Source: Clostridiaceae bacterium Marseille-Q4149 (GTDB lineage Bacteria > Bacillota > Clostridia > Oscillospirales > Oscillospiraceae). From it: 64,000 bases of DNA. Below are positions 25,076 through 34,681 of this stretch, in pieces (positions within the stretch are counted from its first letter, which is position 1; each line of letters begins with the position of its first letter). Position numbers and translations under genes: made by a program. Under the pieces are notes generated by a model that saw only the letters and a list, made by a program, of their open reading frames with translations, ran no database searches and had not been told where the DNA came from. Location of the stretch: assembly GCA_018228685.1 (NCBI GenBank), contig CP073691.1:620001-684000 (forward strand), written 5' to 3'.

Positions 25076-26422
25076 ATGGAGCAAAAAGTCCCCCGCTTGG
25101 TGCTGGCCGGTACCAACAGCGGCTGCGGCAAGACCACCGTCACCTGCGCCGTTTTGCAGGCGCTGGTATCGCGGGGTCTGCGGGTAGGCGCGGCAAAATG
25201 CGGCCCGGATTACATTGACCCCATGTTCCACAGCCGGGTTATCGGCGCGAAAAGCTCCAATTTGGACAGCTTCTTTTTTGACCGCGACACCATGCGCTAT
25301 CTGCTGGCTCACAACGGTCAGGACTGCGATATCACGGTGATTGAAGGGGTCATGGGCTATTATGACGGTCTGGGGCTGACATCCACCCGCGCCAGCACCT
25401 ACGAGGCGGCGCGCTCGACCGACAGCCCCGTGGTGCTGGTGGTCAACGCACGGGGGGCGGCGTTGTCCGTTGTGGCGGCGGTGCAGGGCTTTCTGGACTT
25501 CGCGCCGGACAACAACGTGCAGGGCGTCATTCTCAACGGGTGCAGTGCCATGAGCTACGGTGCGCTGGCGCGGGAGCTGGAAAGCCGGCTGGGCGTCCGC
25601 GCCTGCGGCTATCTGCCCAGGCTGCCAGAGTGTACGCTGGAGAGCCGCCACCTGGGGCTCATCACTGCGGACGAGGTAGCCGACCTGCAAGAGAAGCTGC
25701 GCAAGCTGGCGGCCGAGGCAGAAAAAACGCTGGACATAGCCGCCCTGCTGGAAATTGCGGCTGCCGCGCCGCCGCTTCGCTTTACGCCGCCGGTATTGCC
25801 GGAAAAGGGCGCGCCGGTGCGGATCGGCGTGGCCCGTGACCGGGCGTTCTGCTTTTACTACGAGGACAGCCTCGACCTTTTGCGGCAGCTGGGCGCGGAG
25901 CTGGTGCCCTTCAGCCCCCTGACGGATGAACGGCTTCCCAACGGTGTACAGGGGCTGTACTTAGGCGGCGGCTACCCGGAACTTTACGCGACGCAGTTGG
26001 AGGAAAACCGTACCCTGCGCGGGCAGCTTCGGGAGGCCGCACACGCGGGAATGCCCTGTATCGCCGAGTGCGGCGGCTTCATGTATCTGACGCAGTCCAT
26101 CGCAGGCCGCGCCATGGTGGGTGCGCTGCCGGGGGACTGCTTTGATACGGGGAGGCTGACCCGGTTCGGCTACATCACCGCCACGGCGCAGGCGGACAGC
26201 CTCCTCTGCCGCGCCGGAGAGCAGGTACCCATGCATGAATTCCACCACTGGGATACCCCCCAGCCCGGCGGCGCTTTTCTGGCGGTAAAGCCCTCCGGTA
26301 AGCAGTGGCGCTGTGCGTATGCCACGGACACTCTGTACGCGGGCTTCCCCCACTTCCATTTTTACGCCAAGCCCGTCATGGCACAGCGCTTTTTGGCGGC
26401 TTGCAGAAAGGAGACGCTATGA
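25076..26422 (+). CDS. cbiA: Cobyrinate a,c-diamide synthase
   Basis: 448 residues. Glutamine- and ATP-dependent amidation of the a and c carboxylates. N-terminal P-loop TNSGCGKTTV (residues 13-22), CGPDYIDPMFH and GVMGYYDG; C-terminal class I glutamine amidotransferase with LYLGGGYPELYA and the nucleophile Cys in CIAECGGFMYL, His in FPHFHFY. Overlaps cbiC by ATGA. Length is normal. Confidence 0.95.
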   Translation: MEQKVPRLVLAGTNSGCGKTTVTCAVLQALVSRGLRVGAAKCGPDYIDPMFHSRVIGAKSSNLDSFFFDRDTMRYLLAHNGQDCDITVIEGVMGYYDGLGLTSTRASTYEAARSTDSPVVLVVNARGAALSVVAAVQGFLDFAPDNNVQGVILNGCSAMSYGALARELESRLGVRACGYLPRLPECTLESRHLGLITADEVADLQEKLRKLAAEAEKTLDIAALLEIAAAAPPLRFTPPVLPEKGAPVRIGVARDRAFCFYYEDSLDLLRQLGAELVPFSPLTDERLPNGVQGLYLGGGYPELYATQLEENRTLRGQLREAAHAGMPCIAECGGFMYLTQSIAGRAMVGALPGDCFDTGRLTRFGYITATAQADSLLCRAGEQVPMHEFHHWDTPQPGGAFLAVKPSGKQWRCAYATDTLYAGFPHFHFYAKPVMAQRFLAACRKETL

Positions 26423-27045
26423 TGGAGCAAATGAAGCCTATGGACATTGAGAAGCGCAGTTTCGCCATCATCACCGAGCTGCTGGGCGACCGGCGGCTGG
26501 ACCCGGAAAACGAGCTGGTCATCAAACGGGTCATCCACACCACGGCGGATTTTGACTATGTGGACAATCTGGCCTTTTCCGGCCACGCGGTGCAAAAGGC
26601 CATCGCCGCTCTACGGGCGGGCTGCGACATCGTCACCGATACCCAGATGGTCAAGGCCGGGATCAATAAGACGATCCTCGCCTCGCTGGGCGGAGAGGTA
26701 CACTGCTTCATGTCGGACGCGGACGTGGCGGCGGAGGCTAAGGAGCGGGGCGTGACCCGTGCCTTTGTATCCATGGAGCGGGCGGCAGCCCTGCCTAAGC
26801 CCTGCATCTTCGCCATCGGCAACGCCCCTACGGCACTTTTTTCGCTGGAGGAGCTGATGGAGGCCGGCAAGCTCCGTCCCGCCCTCATCATCGGGGTACC
26901 GGTGGGCTTTGTGAATGTGGTGGAAAGCAAGGAGCGCATCATCGAGGCCGCTGCCGCGCCCTACATCGTGTCCCGGGGCCGCAAGGGCGGCAGCAACGTG
27001 GCGGCGGCCATCTGCAACGCCATGCTCTACCAGATCAGGCGGTAG
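26419..27045 (+). CDS. cbiC: Cobalt-precorrin-8 methylmutase
   Basis: 208 residues. Moves the C11 methyl to C12 to give cobyrinate. Family blocks: VIKRVIHTTADFDYVDNLAFS, the catalytic His in FSGHAVQKA, DTQMVKAGINK, IGNAPTALFSLEEL and GVPVGFVNVVESKE. The first of two adjacent ATGs (26419) overlaps the cbiA stop; the second (26422) is equally possible. Confidence 0.95.
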   Translation: MMEQMKPMDIEKRSFAIITELLGDRRLDPENELVIKRVIHTTADFDYVDNLAFSGHAVQKAIAALRAGCDIVTDTQMVKAGINKTILASLGGEVHCFMSDADVAAEAKERGVTRAFVSMERAAALPKPCIFAIGNAPTALFSLEELMEAGKLRPALIIGVPVGFVNVVESKERIIEAAAAPYIVSRGRKGGSNVAAAICNAMLYQIRR

Positions 27046-27048
27046 GTT

Positions 27049-28176
27049 ATGAAGGAATTTATCATACGGGACGGAAAAAAGCTCCGTCTGGGCTACACCA
27101 CCGGCTCCTGTGCCGCGGCGGCGGCCAAGGCCGCCGCATGGATGCTGCTGAGCGGCAGCAAAAAGGAGTCCATCCGCCTGCTGACACCCAAGGGCATGGA
27201 GCTGGCATTGGCGGTGGAGGACATCTATCTGTCCCCGGACTGTGTGCGCTGCGCCATCCGGAAGGACAGCGGCGATGACCCGGATATCACCCGTGACACC
27301 CTGATCTATGCCGAGGTGCGGAAAACAGAGACTGTTGGCATTGTCATCGACGGCGGACAGGGCGTGGGCCGGGTAACCAAGCCGGGTCTTGACCAGCCGG
27401 TGGGCGCGGCGGCCATCAACTCTGTACCCCGCCGGATGATCCAGGAGACCGTGGAGGAGGTCTGCGGCCTGTTCGGATACACCGGCGGCCTGCGGGTGGT
27501 GATCTCCGCTCCCGATGGCGAGACGCTGGCGAAAAAGACCTTCAATCCCCGGCTGGGCATTGAGGGCGGCATCTCCATCTTAGGCACCACGGGGATCGTA
27601 GAGCCTATGAGCGAGCAGGCGCTGGTGGACACCATCCATGTAGAGCTGCGGCAGCGGCGGGAGGGCGGCGCGGATTATGTACTGCTGGCCCCCGGCAACT
27701 ACGGCGCGGACTATATCAAGAGTGCCATGGGCATCGACCCCGCCACGGCGGTGATGACCTCCAACTTCATCGGCGACGCGCTGGAGATATGCCGGGAGCT
27801 GGGCTTCAGAGGGGCGCTGCTCATCGGTCATATCGGCAAGCTGGTAAAGCTGGCGGGCGGTATGTGGAACACCCACTCCCGCTACGGCGACTGCCGCATG
27901 GACATCCTGACGGCCTGTGCCGCCGCAGAGGGGCTGCAAGGCGGTGCGGCGGCGGAGATGCTCTGCTGCGCCACCTGTGACGACGCCCTGCGGCTGTTGA
28001 AGGAGCAGGGACTTTATGACGCAGTGCTGCACCGGCTGGCCGGGCGCATTGACGACATGATGCACTATAAATGCAGTGATATAGAGACGGGAGCCATCCT
28101 CTTTTCCAAGGAATATGGCTATCTTTGTGAGACGAAGGGCGCATCCAAGCTGCTGCGCCGGATAAAGGAGGACTGA
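27049..28176 (+). CDS. cbiD: Cobalt-precorrin-5B C1-methyltransferase
   Basis: 375 residues. SAM-dependent methylation at C1 in the anaerobic route. Starts with RLGYTTGSCAAAAAKAA, the CbiD hallmark, followed by DDPDITRDTLIYAEV, VTKPGLDQPVGAAAINSVPR and NPRLGIEGGISILGTTGIVEPMS, and GHIGKLVKLAGGMWNTHS. Presence of CbiD and CbiG shows the oxygen-independent pathway. It starts three bases after the cbiC stop. Confidence 0.95.
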   Translation: MKEFIIRDGKKLRLGYTTGSCAAAAAKAAAWMLLSGSKKESIRLLTPKGMELALAVEDIYLSPDCVRCAIRKDSGDDPDITRDTLIYAEVRKTETVGIVIDGGQGVGRVTKPGLDQPVGAAAINSVPRRMIQETVEEVCGLFGYTGGLRVVISAPDGETLAKKTFNPRLGIEGGISILGTTGIVEPMSEQALVDTIHVELRQRREGGADYVLLAPGNYGADYIKSAMGIDPATAVMTSNFIGDALEICRELGFRGALLIGHIGKLVKLAGGMWNTHSRYGDCRMDILTACAAAEGLQGGAAAEMLCCATCDDALRLLKEQGLYDAVLHRLAGRIDDMMHYKCSDIETGAILFSKEYGYLCETKGASKLLRRIKED

Positions 28177-28178
28177 CA

Positions 28179-28934
28179 ATGGTACATTTTGTGGGAGCGG
28201 GCAGCGGCGCTGCCGACCTCATCACCGTCCGAGGCGCCAAGCTGCTGGGCGAGGCCGACGTGGTGATCTACGCCGGCTCACTGGTGAATCCGGCGCTGCT
28301 GGACTACACCAGGGAGGGCTGCGAGATCCACGACAGCGCCAAGCTGACGCTGGAGGAGGTTATCGCCCTCATCGAGAAAGCGGAGGCGGAGGGAAAGACC
28401 ACGGTGCGTCTGCACACGGGGGATTCCAGCATCTATGGTGCGGTGCGGGAGCAGTTCGACGAGCTGGAAAAGCGGGACATTGTCTACGATGTCTGCCCCG
28501 GCGTAAGCGCCTTCTGCGGCGCAGCGTCCGCGCTGCGGGCGGAGTACACCCTGCCCGATGTGAGCCAGACCGTCATCATCACCCGCGCCCCGGGCCGCAC
28601 CCCGGTGCCGGAGCGGGAGTCCATCCGCTCGCTGGCGGCCCATCAGGCCACCATGGTGCTGTTTCTCAGCACCTCACTGACAGAGCTTCTGCAAGCCCAG
28701 CTGCTGGCGGGAGGCTATACCGCTGACACCCCGGCGGCGGTGGTCTACAAGGCCACTTGGCCGGAGGAGAAGATCTTCCGCTGCACGGTGGGGACGCTCC
28801 ACGAGACGGTGACGGGCAACGGTCTGACCAAGACCTCGCTGATCGTGGTGGGCAACTGTCTGGGTGACACCTATCTGCGCTCGCTGCTGTATCACCCCAA
28901 CTTTACAACAGAGTTCCGCAAGGGGGCGCAATGA
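28179..28934 (+). CDS. cbiF: Cobalt-precorrin-4 C11-methyltransferase
   Basis: 251 residues. Tetrapyrrole methylase with VHFVGAGSGAADLITVRGAKLL at the N-terminus, IYAGSLVNPALL, HTGDSSIYGAVREQ and PGVSAFCGAASAL, all CbiF/CobM signatures. Adds the C11 methyl group using SAM. Overlaps cbiG by ATGA. Confidence 0.95.
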   Translation: MVHFVGAGSGAADLITVRGAKLLGEADVVIYAGSLVNPALLDYTREGCEIHDSAKLTLEEVIALIEKAEAEGKTTVRLHTGDSSIYGAVREQFDELEKRDIVYDVCPGVSAFCGAASALRAEYTLPDVSQTVIITRAPGRTPVPERESIRSLAAHQATMVLFLSTSLTELLQAQLLAGGYTADTPAAVVYKATWPEEKIFRCTVGTLHETVTGNGLTKTSLIVVGNCLGDTYLRSLLYHPNFTTEFRKGAQ

Positions 28935-29941
28935 GAGCCGCCCTGTTTGCCTTCAGCCGGGGCGGCTGCGCCACGGCGCGGCGGGTGATGACAGCGCTCC
29001 CGGAGGCAGTGTTCGTGTGCTACACCATGGAGCGGTTTGAGGAACCGGAGTTTCTGCCGCTGGACAAGGCGGTGTACGGCGCGTGCTTTTCCTCCATGGA
29101 CGCACTGATCTTCGTGGGGGCCTGCGGCATCGCCGTGCGGGAGATCGCCCCCTATGTACAGAGTAAAAAGACCGACCCGGCGGTGCTGTGCATCGACGAG
29201 GCGGGGCGGTTTGTGATCCCCCTGCTCTCCGGCCACATCGGCGGCGCCAACGCGCTGGCGGTGGAGCTGGCGGAAAAGCTGGGGGCCACGGCGGTAGTCA
29301 CCACCGCCACCGATGTCCGCGGCAAATTTTCCGTGGACGCATGGGCTGCCCGGCACGGCTGCGTCATCTCCGACATGGGGCTTGCCAAGGCGGTTTCGGC
29401 GGCGATCTTAGAGGAGGATATCCCCCTTTGCAGCCAGTTTTCTCTGCCCGCCCCCCTGCCGGAGGGTACGTTTGCCGGGGAGAGCGGCCCGCTGGGCGTT
29501 TTCATTGGCTGGCGCACAAAGGCACACTTCGCCCGCACCCTGCGGCTTATCCCTCGCGTACTGCGGGTAGGTGTAGGCTGCCGGCGGGGCATCTCCGCCG
29601 GGGCGGTGGTGCGTGCGGTGCAGACAGTGTTCGCGGAAAATGGGCTGGACACGGCGGCCATCTGCGGCGTCTGTTCCATCGACCTGAAGCAGGACGAGGC
29701 AGGCCTGCTGGCCGCCTGTGAGAAAAACAACTGGCCGGTGCATTTTTACACGGCGCAGCAGCTGCGGGATGTGGCGGGTGACTTCACTCCCTCCGACTTC
29801 GTCTGCTCCGTTACCGGCGTGGACAATGTCTGTGAGCGGGCGGCGCTGCTGGATGCCGAAAAACTGATCGTACAAAAAACAGCGCGGGACGGCGTGACCG
29901 TCGCCGTTGCGGCGGAGCATTGGGAGGTGCGCTTTGGGTAA
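28931..29941 (+). CDS. cbiG: Cobalt-precorrin-5A hydrolase
   Basis: 336 residues. Opens the delta-lactone and releases C20 as acetaldehyde. Three parts are visible: N-domain (AALFAFSRGGCATARRV), mid-domain with FVGACGIAVREIAP and PLLSGHIGGANALA, and C-domain LRVGVGCRRGISAGAVVRAV with SIDLKQDEAGLL. Its end overlaps the start of cbiH by 8 bp. Confidence 0.94.
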   Translation: MRAALFAFSRGGCATARRVMTALPEAVFVCYTMERFEEPEFLPLDKAVYGACFSSMDALIFVGACGIAVREIAPYVQSKKTDPAVLCIDEAGRFVIPLLSGHIGGANALAVELAEKLGATAVVTTATDVRGKFSVDAWAARHGCVISDMGLAKAVSAAILEEDIPLCSQFSLPAPLPEGTFAGESGPLGVFIGWRTKAHFARTLRLIPRVLRVGVGCRRGISAGAVVRAVQTVFAENGLDTAAICGVCSIDLKQDEAGLLAACEKNNWPVHFYTAQQLRDVAGDFTPSDFVCSVTGVDNVCERAALLDAEKLIVQKTARDGVTVAVAAEHWEVRFG

Positions 29942-30665
29942 GGTAACTGTAGTAGGTATCGGGCCGGGCAGCTATGAGGATATGACCATTCGGGCGGATA
30001 CCGCCCTGCGGGCGTGTGACGCCATCGTAGGCTACCCGGTGTATGTGGATCTGGTGCGGGATCGCTACCCCGGCAAGGAGCTTCACTCCACCCCCATGAC
30101 ACGGGAGGCCGAGCGCTGCCAGCTGGCGCTGGAGCTGGCGCGCAGCGGTAAGACCGTTGCCATGGTCTGCTCCGGTGACAGCGGCATCTACGGCATGGCG
30201 GCGCTGGTCTATGAGCTGCGGGGCGAGGCGCAGGAGCCTGAAATTCAGGTGGTGCCTGGTCTGACGGCGGCTTGCAGCGCCGCAGCGGTGCTGGGTGCGC
30301 CGCTGACCCACGACTTTGCGGTCATCAGCCTCAGCGATCGGCTGACGCCGTGGGAAACCATCGAAAAGCGGCTGGACTGCGCGGCGGCGGCGGATCTGAC
30401 CATCGCCCTGTACAACCCCGCCAGCCACGGCAGACCCGACCACCTGAAGCGGGCCTGCGATATCCTGCTGCGCCGTCTGCCGGGAGAGCGGCTGTGCGGC
30501 ATCGTGCGCAATATTGGCCGTGAGGGGCAGAGCAGCCGCATCCTGACGCTGGCAGAGCTGCGGGAGGCGGAGGTGGATATGTTCTGCACCGTGCTGATCG
30601 GCAGCGCCGTCGTCAAAACGGTGGCCGGTCAACTGGTCACACCCAGAGGATACCGCAATGTGTAA
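29934..30665 (+). CDS. cbiH: Cobalt-factor III C17-methyltransferase
   Basis: 243 residues from a TTG start at 29934, chosen because GGGAGG lies seven bases upstream and homology begins at once with GKVTVVGIGPGSYEDMT. Other motifs: VVGYPVYVDL-like, VCSGDSGIYGMAALVYEL, PGLTAACSAAAVLGAPLTHDF. Methylates C17 with ring contraction. Overlaps both neighbours by 8 bp. Confidence 0.93.
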   Translation: MGKVTVVGIGPGSYEDMTIRADTALRACDAIVGYPVYVDLVRDRYPGKELHSTPMTREAERCQLALELARSGKTVAMVCSGDSGIYGMAALVYELRGEAQEPEIQVVPGLTAACSAAAVLGAPLTHDFAVISLSDRLTPWETIEKRLDCAAAADLTIALYNPASHGRPDHLKRACDILLRRLPGERLCGIVRNIGREGQSSRILTLAELREAEVDMFCTVLIGSAVVKTVAGQLVTPRGYRNV

Positions 30666-32646
30666 TATCTGCGTGTTTGCCGGCACCACGGAGGGCCGGG
30701 AGCTGGTGGAATTCCTGGCCGGACAGCCGGTGCAGGCTACGGTATGCGTGGCCATGGAGTACGGTGAAACGCTGCTGCCGGAGGCGGAAAACATTACGAT
30801 TCTGGCGGGACGCATCCCGGTAGAGGACATCATCCGGATGCTGCAAAGGATGCGGTTCGATCTGGTCATCGACGCTACCCACCCCTATGCCACCTCCATC
30901 ACCGAGAGCATCTGCACAGCCTGTCGGGAAACGGAGACGGAGTATCTGCGCCTGCTGCGGCAATCCTCCGAACAGACGGAGGATGTGGTCTGCGTGGAGA
31001 ATGCGGCGGCGGCCGCCGCATTTCTGGAGAGTACGCGAGGCAATATCCTGCTGACCACCGGCAGTAAGGAGCTGGCGGCGTATAGCGGCATCCCCGATTT
31101 TACCCAGCGGGTATACGCCCGGGTGCTGCCCATGGATGCCTCGCTGGAGGCCTGCCGCGCAGCAGGGCTGAAGGCCGCCCATATCATCGCCATGCAGGGC
31201 CCTTTCTCCGAGGAGATGGATCTGGCCACACTGCGGTTTGCCGACGCCGCATGGATGGTGACCAAGGACGGCGGCGAAGCCGGCGGCTTTCCCGCTAAGG
31301 CATCCGCCGCCCGGAAGACGGGCGCAGGTCTGGTGGTCATTGGCCGTCCGCCTCAGCGGGAGGGGCTTCCCTTTGCGGCGGTGCTGGATGTGCTGTGTAA
31401 GCGGTTTGGCTGCACCGTCCGGCCGCAGGTGCGGATCGTCGGCATCGGCCCCGGCAGCCGGGAGGCTATGACCCGTGAGGTCAGTGAAACCATTGAGGCG
31501 GCGGACTGTCTCATCGGTGCAAAACGGATGCTGGAGGCTGTGGCGCGGCCGGGACAGCACACCTGCGACGCCATTGCGCCGCAGGATATTGCGGACTTTA
31601 TCCGCACCCACTGGGAGTACCGCCGCTTCGCGGTGGTCATGTCCGGCGATACCGGCTTCTTCAGCGGCACGAAAAAGCTGCTGCCCCTGCTGGAGGGCTG
31701 CGACACGGCGGTGCTGCCGGGTTTGAGCTCGTTGTCCTATCTGTGCGCCCGGCTCCGGACCTCCTATGAGAATGTCCGGGTGGTGAGTCTCCACGGGCGG
31801 CAGCACAACATTCTGCCGGAGGTGCGGGCAACCAGCCGCCTCTTTGCGCTGGTAGGCGGCGAGCGCGGCATCAACGATCTGTGCCGTACGCTGACAGAGG
31901 GTGATCTGGGCCATGTCTCTGTGTATGTGGGCCAGCGGCTGGGCTACCCAGATGAGCGCATCGTGCGCGGCACGGCGGCGGAACTGACGGATGGTGTCTA
32001 TGCCCCTCTGAGCGTGGCGCTTATCGAAAACCCCCATCCCGACGCGGTGGTCACACCGGGTCTGCCGGATGACGCCTTTCTCCGCAGTGCGGAGGGAATG
32101 CCCGTGGTTCCCATGACCAAAAGTGAGGTGCGGGCGGTGTGCCTTTCCAAGCTGCGGCTGACGGAGCGGAGCGTCTGCTGGGACATCGGTGCCGGTACCG
32201 GCTCAGTGTCGGTGGAAATGGCCTTACAGGCAAAGCAAGGGCTTGTCTGCGCCGTAGAGCGGCGAGAGGATGCCGCAGCGCTGCTGGGGCAAAACTGTAA
32301 TCGGTTTGCATTGGAAAACTTACAGGTGGTCTGCGGCAGCGCGCCGGAGGCCTGCGTCGGTCTGCCAGCCCCCACTCACGCATTCATCGGCGGCAGTGCC
32401 GGCAATATGCACGAGATCGTGGCGCTGCTGCTGGCAAAAAATCCTCATGTCCGCATCGTGGCCACGGCCGTTTCGCTGGAGTCCGTGGCTGAACTGACGG
32501 ACTGCCTGCCGGCGTTCCCCTTTGCGGAGACGGAGGTGGTGTCCCTGCAAGCAGCGCGGGACAGAAAAGCCGGAAGCTACCACCTGATGAGCGGACAAAA
32601 TCCCATTTATATTTTTACGATGCAGGGCGGAGGAGAAACGGCATGA
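30658..32646 (+). CDS. cbiJET: Trifunctional CbiJ-CbiE-CbiT fusion
   Basis: 662 residues with three enzymes in one chain. Residues 1-250: CbiJ precorrin-6A reductase (CVFAGTTEGRELVEFL, IDATHPYATSI). Residues 255-455: CbiE C5-methyltransferase (VRIVGIGPGSREAMT, VMSGDTGFFSGTKKLLPLL, PGLSSLSYLCARL). Residues 470-662: CbiT C15-methyltransferase/decarboxylase (SKLRLTERSVCWDIGAGTGSVSVEMA). CbiE-CbiT fusions (CobL) are common; the CbiJ addition is less usual. It overlaps cbiH and cbiB. Confidence 0.92.
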   Translation: MCNICVFAGTTEGRELVEFLAGQPVQATVCVAMEYGETLLPEAENITILAGRIPVEDIIRMLQRMRFDLVIDATHPYATSITESICTACRETETEYLRLLRQSSEQTEDVVCVENAAAAAAFLESTRGNILLTTGSKELAAYSGIPDFTQRVYARVLPMDASLEACRAAGLKAAHIIAMQGPFSEEMDLATLRFADAAWMVTKDGGEAGGFPAKASAARKTGAGLVVIGRPPQREGLPFAAVLDVLCKRFGCTVRPQVRIVGIGPGSREAMTREVSETIEAADCLIGAKRMLEAVARPGQHTCDAIAPQDIADFIRTHWEYRRFAVVMSGDTGFFSGTKKLLPLLEGCDTAVLPGLSSLSYLCARLRTSYENVRVVSLHGRQHNILPEVRATSRLFALVGGERGINDLCRTLTEGDLGHVSVYVGQRLGYPDERIVRGTAAELTDGVYAPLSVALIENPHPDAVVTPGLPDDAFLRSAEGMPVVPMTKSEVRAVCLSKLRLTERSVCWDIGAGTGSVSVEMALQAKQGLVCAVERREDAAALLGQNCNRFALENLQVVCGSAPEACVGLPAPTHAFIGGSAGNMHEIVALLLAKNPHVRIVATAVSLESVAELTDCLPAFPFAETEVVSLQAARDRKAGSYHLMSGQNPIYIFTMQGGGETA

Positions 32647-33605
32647 TGTGGTCGCTTGCGGCACTTGTTATCGGCTTTTGCATAGACCTTCTGGTGGGCG
32701 ACCCCCACGGCTTTCCCCATCCGGTAGTTCTGATTGGAAAATGTATCAGTGTGTTGGAGCGGGGGCTGCGGTGCATATGCCCCAAAACGCCCTCCGGTGA
32801 GCGGGCGGCGGGCGCCATCCTGTGGGGAGCGGTGGTCATCGTATCCACCGCCGTCCCGGCTCTGCTGCTGTGGCTGAGCGGTCTGGTCAGCCCGTGGCTG
32901 CGTCTGGCGCTGGAAAGCGTGATGTGCTGGCAGATCTTGGCCGTCAAGTCCCTGCGGGACGAGAGCATGAAGGTCTATGACGCGCTGGAAAGCGGGGATT
33001 TGGCCGCCTCCCGCCATGCTGTTTCCATGATCGTGGGGCGGGATACCGACCGGCTGGACGATGCCGCCGTGACCCGTGCCGCCGTGGAAACGGTGGCGGA
33101 GAACACCTCCGACGGCGTGGTGGCGCCGCTGCTGTTTCTGGCCATCGGCGGCGCGCCGCTGGGATTTTTCTACAAGGCAGTGAACACCATGGACTCCATG
33201 CTGGGGTATGTGGAGCCGCCCTATAAGAACATCGGTCTTGTACCCGCCAAGGCGGACGATGTGGTGAATTATATCCCGGCGCGGCTGTCCGCCCTGCTGA
33301 TGCTGACGGCGGGCGGCCTGATGGGACTGGATATTTCAGCGGGCTGGCGGATCTTCCGCCGCGACCACCGGAAGCACGCCAGTCCCAACTCGGCGCAGAC
33401 GGAATCTGTCTGCGCCGGGCTTCTGGGCCTGCGTCTGGCCGGGGATGCGTGGTACCACGGTGTACTGCACAAAAAGGAGTATATCGGCGACGCATCGCGG
33501 GAGATCACCCACGAGGACATCCCCCGTGTGTGCCGCCTGATGACCGTCACAGCGATCCTCACCCTGCTTTTAAGCTGCGGGGTCAAGCTGTCCTTTGCGC
33601 TATAA
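32643..33605 (+). CDS. cbiB: Adenosylcobinamide-phosphate synthase
   Basis: 320-residue inner-membrane protein that attaches aminopropanol phosphate to adenosylcobyrate. Family blocks: FCIDLLVGDPHGFPHPVVLIG, GRDTDRLDDAAVTRAAVETVAENTSDG, KAVNTMDSMLGY, ARLSALLM, SPNSAQTES. Four to five hydrophobic helices (for example 60-82 and 160-175). ATG overlaps the cbiJET stop. Confidence 0.95.
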   Translation: MMWSLAALVIGFCIDLLVGDPHGFPHPVVLIGKCISVLERGLRCICPKTPSGERAAGAILWGAVVIVSTAVPALLLWLSGLVSPWLRLALESVMCWQILAVKSLRDESMKVYDALESGDLAASRHAVSMIVGRDTDRLDDAAVTRAAVETVAENTSDGVVAPLLFLAIGGAPLGFFYKAVNTMDSMLGYVEPPYKNIGLVPAKADDVVNYIPARLSALLMLTAGGLMGLDISAGWRIFRRDHRKHASPNSAQTESVCAGLLGLRLAGDAWYHGVLHKKEYIGDASREITHEDIPRVCRLMTVTAILTLLLSCGVKLSFAL

Positions 33606-33616
33606 AGGAGACATAG

Positions 33617-34681
33617 ATGCTGTATCAAACAGAAAACCAACACGGCGGCGATGTATACGGCGGCGGTATCACGCTGGATTTTTCCGCCAACACCAACCCC
33701 CTGGGTACGCCTCCCGGCGTACTGGAGGCGGTGTGCCGGGCTCTGCCCCGGCTGCACCGCTACCCCGACCCCTACTGCCGCCGACTGGTGCAGGCTATCG
33801 CGGGCCATGAGCAGGTGCCGGCGTCCTATATTCTCTGCGGAAACGGCGCGGCAGACCTGATCTACACATACTGCGCCGCCCTGCGGCCCCGGACGGCGGT
33901 GGAGCTGGCCCCCACCTTTGTGGAATATGGGGCGGGACTGGCGCAGGTGGGTTGCCGCGTAGAGCGGTATTTCCTGCATCAGGCGCAGAATTTCGATTTG
34001 GACGAGAGGTTTCTGTCCTTCTTAGAGGGAAAAAAACCGGAGGTGGTATTCCTCTGTAACCCCAACAACCCCACCGGGCGGCTGATCCCGCTCCCTCTGC
34101 TGGAGCAGATCCTGCAATACTGCGCGGCACAAGGGGCGCGGCTGTTTCTGGATGAGTGCTTTCTCGATCTCACGGAGGACGGCGTCAGCGCCAAGTCCCT
34201 TCTGGCAGCGCACCCGGAGCTGCTGATCCTGAAGGCATTCACCAAGAGCTACGGCATGGCGGGCATCCGGCTGGGGTACTGCCTGTGCGCCGACAATGCG
34301 TTACTGCGCCGCATGGCGGCCGCGTCCCCGCCGTGGAACGTGTCCTCGCCGGCCCAGAGTGCCGGTGTGGCGGCGCTGGCGGAGCGGGACTTCCTGCAAA
34401 GGACGCTGTCCCTCGTCCACACGGAGCGGCGGTGGCTCACGGATAACCTGACGGCGCTGGGCTTCTGGGTATGCCCGTCCCATGCCAATTACCTGCTGTT
34501 CCGTGGGCCGCTGGGGCTGCGGGAGGGCCTGCTGCAGCAGGGTATCGCCATCCGTGGCTGTGGGAATTACAACGGGCTGGGTGACGGGTGGTATCGCATT
34601 GCGGTGAGGCCTCACGGGGAAAATGAAGCATTGATAACGGCCATCCGGCAATTCTGCAAGGAGAAATCACTATGGCAATGA
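33617..34681 (+). CDS. cobD: L-threonine-O-3-phosphate decarboxylase
   Basis: 354 residues, PLP-dependent class I/II aminotransferase fold. Makes aminopropanol phosphate for the lower-ligand linker used by CbiB. Motifs: LDFSANTNPLG, LPRLHRYPDP, GNGAADLIY, VVFLCNPNNPTGRLIP, and the PLP lysine in LKAFTKSYGMAGIRLGY. TAAAGGAG upstream of ATG 33617. Its stop overlaps the start of cbiP. Confidence 0.93.
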   Translation: MLYQTENQHGGDVYGGGITLDFSANTNPLGTPPGVLEAVCRALPRLHRYPDPYCRRLVQAIAGHEQVPASYILCGNGAADLIYTYCAALRPRTAVELAPTFVEYGAGLAQVGCRVERYFLHQAQNFDLDERFLSFLEGKKPEVVFLCNPNNPTGRLIPLPLLEQILQYCAAQGARLFLDECFLDLTEDGVSAKSLLAAHPELLILKAFTKSYGMAGIRLGYCLCADNALLRRMAAASPPWNVSSPAQSAGVAALAERDFLQRTLSLVHTERRWLTDNLTALGFWVCPSHANYLLFRGPLGLREGLLQQGIAIRGCGNYNGLGDGWYRIAVRPHGENEALITAIRQFCKEKSLWQ

